This document shows, piece by piece, positions 29,312 to 33,860 of a stretch of 33,860 bases of DNA. The DNA comes from Desulfuromonas sp. (GTDB taxonomy: Bacteria; Desulfobacterota; Desulfuromonadia; Desulfuromonadales; Desulfuromonadaceae): positions 1 to 33,860 of the forward strand of contig PKUE01000015.1 of the NCBI GenBank assembly GCA_002869685.1. The letters run 5' to 3'. Every line of letters starts with the position of its first letter. The stretch's first letter is position 1. Position numbers and translations under genes: made by a program. The notes beneath the pieces are model-generated. The model had not been told where the DNA came from. It saw nothing but the letters and a program-made list of their open reading frames with translations, and ran no database searches.

Positions 29312-29340
29312 GGTGTTTTTTCGGGGCAAAACACCCGAAA
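29312..29340. promoter_or_regulatory. Interleaved inverted repeats, candidate enhancer-binding site
   Basis: GGTGTTTT (29312-29319) and AAAACACC (29328-29335) form an 8-bp inverted repeat with an 8-base spacer. A second one, TTTCGGG (29319-29325) and CCCGAAA (29334-29340), is interleaved with it. The centre lies about 125 bases upstream of the predicted sigma54 start, the usual range for NtrC-family activator sites. An AT-rich stretch lies between, suitable for bending. The role is inferred from position and symmetry. Confidence 0.4.
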
Positions 29341-29424
29341 GTTTTACTTATACCTTCAATAATTATTTTAATGGCTTAATAAAAGACCAGCGATCCAGAT
29401 CACTTATGGTGACATTTTAATTTA

Positions 29425-29440
29425 TGGCACACCCTCTGCA
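29425..29440 (+). promoter_or_regulatory. Sigma54 (RpoN) -24/-12 promoter
   Basis: TGGCACACCCTCTGCA has the invariant GG (29426-29427) and GC (29438-29439) separated by exactly ten bases and matches TGGCAC-N5-TTGCA at all but one of the fixed positions. Transcription would start near 29450-29451 toward the exported-protein gene at 29598. Such promoters need an ATP-driven enhancer-binding protein; none is encoded in this window. Confidence 0.7.
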
Positions 29441-29474
29441 GAAGTGTTTTATCGCAAAATGAACATTCGATTTC

Positions 29475-29543
29475 GGCTGGCCAGCCATCGTCGAAGGCAA
29501 ACTGCCACCATCTTTTAACGGAAAAGATGGCTGTCTTCGATGC
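29475..29543 (+). other. Structured 5' leader of the sigma54-type operon
   Basis: The predicted leader contains the perfect 12-bp palindrome GGCTGGCCAGCC (29475-29486). It also has a hairpin of nine perfect pairs, CCATCTTTT (29508-29516) with AAAAGATGG (29522-29530), around loop AACGG. Outer pairing of TCGAAG (29491-29496) with CTTCGA (29535-29540) encloses that hairpin. No T-run follows, so it is not a terminator. It matches no riboswitch class I can name. It could be an mRNA stabiliser or a protein- or ligand-binding leader. Confidence 0.45.
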
Positions 29544-29597
29544 GAACGACAAGGAGCAGAAACGTTCCCCCCCAACCAGCACGAAGAGGAGAGGTAA

Positions 29598-31034
29598 ATG
29601 AAACGAGCAAAAAGCATGATTTCAACCGCCATTGCCATTGGCGTCGCCGTCGGTACGCTGGCAACTTTCAATGCGGCCGAGGCATCCCAGGTCACCAGCT
29701 GGGATATGAGCAGTGTTGAAATCGGTCCACCCACAAATGTCACTGACCCCGGTTTTATCTTCGACCAGTACAACTACATCCCGGAAGGATCACTGGTTGA
29801 CCCTAACACAGGTGCAGTGGCCACAGGTGGATTCATGCCCAGTGGTTATGTCAAATACACCGTCGGCGCCAACTTCTTCACCAATGGTGCCATGACGTGG
29901 AAAGAGCGCGACACACAAGGCCCCGGCCTAAGCATCGTTAATAATGACGACGTCACCGGTGAAAACTGCATCATGTCAGCTGGTTGGAACCCTGACTCCA
30001 CCCCCGACGCCACCCAGATGAGCGACTGGTGGGGTGTTGACCTCAAGCAGTGTTCCGACCCCTGGCAGTCCAGTAAGCGCTTCAAAATGGTCAGCTATGT
30101 TCTCGACGGCCCGGTTGATCTGACCTTTCAGGTTAGCGATACCGGTACAGAAGATATTTATCGCATTCTTGAAAAATACGGCAACCACACCGGCGAACGC
30201 GTTACCGGCTACACCACCCAACTCGGTTTCCTCGATGCCAACGGCAACTTTACCGAGGCACTGCCGGGTCAGGGACTGTCCTTCTGTCTGCGTAACGGCA
30301 GTAAATTCTCCAACACCGCACCGACTCCGAGCAGCATGGCCAACCAGGGCGAACTGGATTCACTGATGGCTCATGGTCTGTTTGGCGCACCGGACAAGCA
30401 CCATACGTCTTCGGGTTACTTCAACCCGTATGTACGTGCCACCTTCGGCCTGCTGGCCGGTGAAACCCGCATCGAGACCACGGGCCTGAGCCAGGTACAC
30501 CGTGACCTGTTTGGTGAGTGGCTGCCTGCGGATCAGATGAAAGGCGGATATTTCTTTGATATGGACGGTATCGTTTATACCGACAATGCTCTGATGGCCA
30601 GCTGTGAAGGCGTGTTTGACGAAGCTGCCGCTCTGGCTGGCGCCCCCAATGCGGGTTGCGACGGCACCTGGGTCACCTATCGTGAGTCTGTCGATGTAGT
30701 CGATAATGGCGACGGCACCTGGACAATTCCACCTTCCGTGGGCACCGATATCCGTCAACCGATTCCTGTTGACGCTGCCACTCTGGAAGCCTGGGCGAAT
30801 GATCCGCTGTGGATTCCGGCAGACATCGATGACTTGGCAAATGTCAACGTCAACAGCTACATGACCGTTGGCAGCATTGCCTCCTGGCCGACAAATGATG
30901 GCAATGGCAATGCCAGCTTTACGATTCGTATCACCCCGACGTTTGATGCAACAGTTGCCCAGGCTGAGCCTGGCACGACTGATCCCCAGGATTTCGTCGT
31001 GTCGATCACTGCCCCGACAACCGTTACCCCTTAA
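29598..31034 (+). CDS. Large exported protein of unknown function
   Basis: 478 residues. Residues 1-29 form a Sec signal peptide with cleavage likely after AEA. The mature protein is rich in Gly, Thr, Asp and aromatic residues, with the look of an all-beta extracellular domain. It has blocks such as GANFFTNGAMTWKERD, WWGVDLKQCSDPWQSSKRFK and YVLDGPVDLTFQVSDTGTEDIYRI. Five Cys in the mature part could form disulphides. The C-terminus (FTIRITPTFDATVAQAEP then FVVSITAPTTVTP) carries no membrane anchor, PEP-CTERM or LPXTG motif. It vaguely recalls the 'choice-of-anchor' class of secreted proteins, but I cannot assign a family. GAGGAGAGG lies just before the ATG. It is the first gene after the sigma54-type promoter and is followed after 31 bases by the Asp-Ser-tail gene. 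Confidence 0.75.
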   Translation: MKRAKSMISTAIAIGVAVGTLATFNAAEASQVTSWDMSSVEIGPPTNVTDPGFIFDQYNYIPEGSLVDPNTGAVATGGFMPSGYVKYTVGANFFTNGAMTWKERDTQGPGLSIVNNDDVTGENCIMSAGWNPDSTPDATQMSDWWGVDLKQCSDPWQSSKRFKMVSYVLDGPVDLTFQVSDTGTEDIYRILEKYGNHTGERVTGYTTQLGFLDANGNFTEALPGQGLSFCLRNGSKFSNTAPTPSSMANQGELDSLMAHGLFGAPDKHHTSSGYFNPYVRATFGLLAGETRIETTGLSQVHRDLFGEWLPADQMKGGYFFDMDGIVYTDNALMASCEGVFDEAAALAGAPNAGCDGTWVTYRESVDVVDNGDGTWTIPPSVGTDIRQPIPVDAATLEAWANDPLWIPADIDDLANVNVNSYMTVGSIASWPTNDGNGNASFTIRITPTFDATVAQAEPGTTDPQDFVVSITAPTTVTP

Positions 31035-31065
31035 TTTCACTACGCATCAAATATTGGAGGAATCA

Positions 31066-31479
<414 letters not shown>

Positions 31480-31500
31480 ACTGCACCACCCACTGCCTTC

Positions 31501-31536
31501 CCTCCCCCGGCGTCCACCGCGGGGGAGGCTTTTTTT
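31501..31536 (+). terminator. Rho-independent terminator inside the sigma54-type gene group
   Basis: CCTCCCCCG (31501-31509) pairs with CGGGGGAGG (31520-31528) over a ten-base loop and is followed by C and seven T. It stands 21 bases after the Asp-Ser-tail gene and only 11 before the next start codon. The next gene must therefore rely on read-through or on a promoter within the preceding gene. Confidence 0.88.
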
Positions 31537-31547
31537 ACGGAGGGTCC

Positions 31548-32816
31548 ATGTTGCGCAACCAAGAAACACAAGCTGCCGTCGTATTGTACTGCCTGCTGAT
31601 GTTGCTGTTCATCACCATGGCGACCCTCAACCCCACCGCTTATATCTGGCTGACCTATGAAGACCTGCTGGGGGAATGGAGTCAGGTATTCCTGTTCCTG
31701 GCGGCATTGCTGCTCTCCCTGGTTTTGGCCGTGCGCCGCAAAAAATACAGCCCCTTTTTTACCCTGCTGACACTGGCCTGTCTTTACGTGGTCGGCGAAG
31801 AGATCTCCTGGGGGCAGCGCCTGCTCAACTTGAACACCCCGGTTTTCTTTCAGCAACACAACTTGCAGCAGGAAACCAACCTGCATAACTTCATCACCGG
31901 CCCGTTTGATACCGCACTCAAACAGGCCATTGAGATCGTTCTGGCCAGTGCACTGATCACTTTTAGCACCCTGTATGCCCATCCGATCAGCGACCGACTC
32001 CCGGTTTTGGGCGGCATGAAAAGATGGGTGCCACCGCCACCGGGCTATCTGTGGCCTTACTTCTGCACCGCCGCACTGTTTGAACTGCGTATTTTCCGCT
32101 TCAATGAAGCAGAACTGGCCGAAATTCTCATTGCGGCCGGGCTAGTTTTCTACACCTTCCATCATCTGTTCAAGCAGGAACACACCTTGGCTACACGGCC
32201 ACGAAGAAAAGCCCTGGCCGCCGTGTTCGCCTTTGCCGTGGTTGGCGCCATGGTCACCACCGGTCTCTGCTATAACACACCCCGCCTCCACGAAGAGATG
32301 AATGCCCGCATCGATAACGGTATGAGCAAGTTTGCCGATCGCTACGGGCGTTATGGACAATGGCAACACAGTCGCCACCTGTATATGAAGCTGCTGGAAA
32401 AACGTCCGAATTCCGTCGTATTACTGCAACGGTTGGCCTATGCGGAAAAAAAACTCGGCCACGACTTTCAGGCTACCCAAGCCCTGACCGAAGCCATTCG
32501 TCTCGATATGCGCCGCTACAGCCGCGAACCCGGCGATATTGCCGTCAATCTGTCACTGGCGAAATCTTTCATCATTTTAGGCAATGAAGAGCGCCAGTCC
32601 TTCCACCTGCAACAGGCCCTTGATTACGGCTTGCGCCGTGTTCGTCTCGAACCGGCTAACGCCAACGCCCTCTATTGGCTGGGAAGAGCCTATCTCTCCA
32701 GCGGAGACACCGACAAGGCCGTCGAGCAATTCCAACAGGCGACCCTGCTCGATCCCACGGTGTACCGTTTTCAACGGGCGCTCCACGAAGCCCGGCTCAA
32801 GGATCGCTCTGCATAG
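31548..32816 (+). CDS. Polytopic membrane protein with GEEISWGQ motif and C-terminal TPRs
   Basis: 422 residues. About seven hydrophobic helices are visible (near 9-28, 46-62, 70-83, 125-143, 168-181, 190-206 and 222-241). Between helices 3 and 4 lies GEEISWGQRLL (83-93), followed by TPVFFQQHNLQQETNLHN. I recall the same motif pair from a widespread uncharacterised membrane-protein family. After the last helix, residues 262-405 form TPR-like repeats (RHLYMKLLEKRPNSVVLLQRLAYAEKKLG; ALYWLGRAYLSSGDTDKAVEQFQQATLLDP). The TPRs probably bind a protein partner. GGAGGG (31539-31544) precedes the ATG and lies right behind a terminator. It may assist the two exported proteins encoded upstream; that is inference. 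Confidence 0.75.
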   Translation: MLRNQETQAAVVLYCLLMLLFITMATLNPTAYIWLTYEDLLGEWSQVFLFLAALLLSLVLAVRRKKYSPFFTLLTLACLYVVGEEISWGQRLLNLNTPVFFQQHNLQQETNLHNFITGPFDTALKQAIEIVLASALITFSTLYAHPISDRLPVLGGMKRWVPPPPGYLWPYFCTAALFELRIFRFNEAELAEILIAAGLVFYTFHHLFKQEHTLATRPRRKALAAVFAFAVVGAMVTTGLCYNTPRLHEEMNARIDNGMSKFADRYGRYGQWQHSRHLYMKLLEKRPNSVVLLQRLAYAEKKLGHDFQATQALTEAIRLDMRRYSREPGDIAVNLSLAKSFIILGNEERQSFHLQQALDYGLRRVRLEPANANALYWLGRAYLSSGDTDKAVEQFQQATLLDPTVYRFQRALHEARLKDRSA

Positions 32817-32831
32817 ACCACAGCGCATCAG

Positions 32832-33860
32832 TTACAGTCGTACCAGCACCGACGGCAGCCCATCTTCCAAGAGTTGAGGCGAATTGCACAACAGGATCTG
32901 CCCCGGTTGAACCTGACCAAGAGCGACCAGTTGCCGTTTTATATCTTCAGCCCGTTGCCGGGCCAGCAGCTGGATCCGTTCAGCCGTCAGTTGTTCGGTC
33001 AGCTCGGCGCGGGTGATCTCTTTGTCGGCAGCCAGACCAAGCATCGCGCGCGCATCGGCATCGGTTACCCGGCCGCAGACAGAGATTGTCAGTTCCGGTC
33101 GCGTCGACAGCAGTTGATGGATGCGCTTCAGGTAGTCGCGACTCTGCTCCGCCATCTCCAATCCCCCCGCAGCATACACCACAGGCTCGAAGGTTAACGC
33201 TCCGCCGATCCCAACCAGTTGGCCAGCTTTAGCCACAATTCCCAGCGGCGCCAACGTGACGGCGACACTGTTTTTCACCGCCCCGACGATGGCTTTGCGC
33301 ACCACATCACCCAGGCCGACATCCAGGCTGGCCAGATCACCACGAATCGGAACCGTCAGGGCAATATCCCCCTGGCGATCGCGCAACAGCGACAACGCCA
33401 GCGGCACCGGAAGACCGAGTCGCTGCCCAGTCCGTTCGGCGGCGGCAGTATCGAGAGGTTGCAGTTGCAAGCGTTTCAACTCTAGTTGGCTTACCATATC
33501 TGCCCGGCCCTGTTCCACCGGCGCCTCAATATGCAGATTGAGTTGCCCCTGTTCAAGACGGTAACCGATAGCATGTTCAACATAGGGCGACAGCTCCGGC
33601 AACTGATATTCCCGCACGTCCGCAACTGCGGACAACGACAAGGGCGTCATGAACAACGCGACGTCTCCGCGGAGGTCCAGTTCGGCATAGTCATCGAGCC
33701 GAGTCTGTAACACCACAGTGGAGCGCTGCTGCACTGCGCGACTGTCCACATGGCTAAGCGTCATGGCCAGCGGGGCGGCAACCACCTCGACCGTTGGCGT
33801 CACCTGTTCATCACGTAGCACAATGTGACTCGTACCATCGATGCGCAACTGATCCAGCAC
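32832..33860 (-). CDS. AsmA-like/DUF748 envelope protein (N-terminal part outside window)
   Basis: 342 C-terminal residues, and the frame stays open at the right edge of the window. It shows the DUF748 pattern: FMTPLSLSAVADVREYQLPELSPYVEHAIGYRLEQGQLNL, then a repeat of the same fold, and SLLRDRQGDIALTVPIRGDLASLDVGLGDVVRKAI. The C-terminal block begins LTFEPVVYAAGGLEMAEQSRDYLKRIHQLL and continues PELTISVCGRV, resembling the OmpA-like end of such proteins. AsmA/DUF748 proteins are large inner-membrane-anchored periplasmic proteins, some acting in lipid transport to the outer membrane. It converges on the TPR gene with 15 bases between stops and no terminator. Confidence 0.85.
   Translation of the reverse strand: MLDQLRIDGTSHIVLRDEQVTPTVEVVAAPLAMTLSHVDSRAVQQRSTVVLQTRLDDYAELDLRGDVALFMTPLSLSAVADVREYQLPELSPYVEHAIGYRLEQGQLNLHIEAPVEQGRADMVSQLELKRLQLQPLDTAAAERTGQRLGLPVPLALSLLRDRQGDIALTVPIRGDLASLDVGLGDVVRKAIVGAVKNSVAVTLAPLGIVAKAGQLVGIGGALTFEPVVYAAGGLEMAEQSRDYLKRIHQLLSTRPELTISVCGRVTDADARAMLGLAADKEITRAELTEQLTAERIQLLARQRAEDIKRQLVALGQVQPGQILLCNSPQLLEDGLPSVLVRL

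Larger units (their letters stand above)
28972..29597. other. Long AT-rich divergent intergenic region
   Basis: No gene is supported in these 626 bases. The part from about 29160 to 29460 is visibly AT-rich compared with the coding regions. It holds a perfect TATAAT on the minus strand (29216-29221), pointing toward the EAL gene but without a clear -35. Rightward-facing elements are listed separately: an interleaved inverted repeat (29312-29340), TCAC-N5-GTGA (29400-29412), a sigma54 promoter (29425-29440) and a structured leader (29451-29597). Short open frames here lack ribosome sites and family features. Confidence 0.7.

Noticed and set aside
29487-29560. Possible c-di-GMP (GEMM-type) riboswitch in the leader of the exported-protein operon
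   Set aside because: The segment AAGGCAAAC at 29494-29502 resembles the start of the GEMM core and the neighbour is a c-di-GMP enzyme. The GACGCAAAGCC-type partner and the tetraloop helix of the class are missing, and the loop found is AACGG.

Overview
The window is a contiguous, gene-dense stretch of a bacterial chromosome, GC-rich by eye. Gene content and order suggest a deltaproteobacterium of the Desulfuromonadales (Desulfuromonas/Pelobacter/Geobacter relatives). The reasons are recA followed by a pilT-type gene, recX and alaS; hslVU followed by an arginine cluster; dapA-dapB linked to the LL-diaminopimelate aminotransferase gene dapL; and a large Cache-PAS-GGDEF-EAL protein. The assignment is inferred from synteny and protein character. 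No rRNA, tRNA, CRISPR array or insertion sequence was seen.

Layout. 1-423 is the 3' part of ssb, closed by a strong terminator. 556-3313 holds three poorly characterised genes: a secreted TPR-like protein, a DUF1499 lipoprotein and an AbiEi-like winged-helix protein with no toxin partner. 3331-10833 is a rightward run of housekeeping genes: pgpA, cinA, recA, a pilT/pilU-type ATPase, recX, alaS and a small cupin. A good sigma70-type promoter then starts hslV-hslU. The arginine genes follow: argB, argD, a 50-residue membrane peptide, argF, a zinc-ribbon/RDD membrane protein and argG, ended by a terminator. A Nudix hydrolase and a divergent nitrilase-superfamily protein lie between argG and argH. 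Next come a fibronectin-III-like lipoprotein and the lysine/diaminopimelate genes dapA, dapB, a 44-residue entericidin-like lipoprotein and dapL, ended by a 14-bp perfect hairpin. A DUF2889 gene follows.

The last 8 kb is accessory. A leftward gene (25933-28971) encodes a Cache-sensing c-di-GMP protein with a degenerate GGDEF site and an intact EAL site. A 626-base AT-rich divergent region separates it from a rightward unit. That region carries a convincing sigma54 promoter (GG-N10-GC), an upstream inverted repeat where an enhancer-binding protein could sit, and a structured leader of about 147 nt. The unit encodes a large exported protein, a small exported protein ending in a (Asp-Ser)n/Tyr-rich tail built from six exact GACAGC repeats, and, after an intrinsic terminator, a polytopic membrane protein with TPRs. 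This is the best candidate for an undescribed system: a sigma54-controlled envelope or extracellular module beside a c-di-GMP phosphodiesterase. A leftward AsmA-like/DUF748 gene runs off the right edge.

Functionally, the core of the window combines DNA maintenance (SSB, RecA, RecX, CinA), protein quality control (HslVU), and arginine and lysine/cell-wall precursor synthesis. Small envelope proteins are scattered between these genes.
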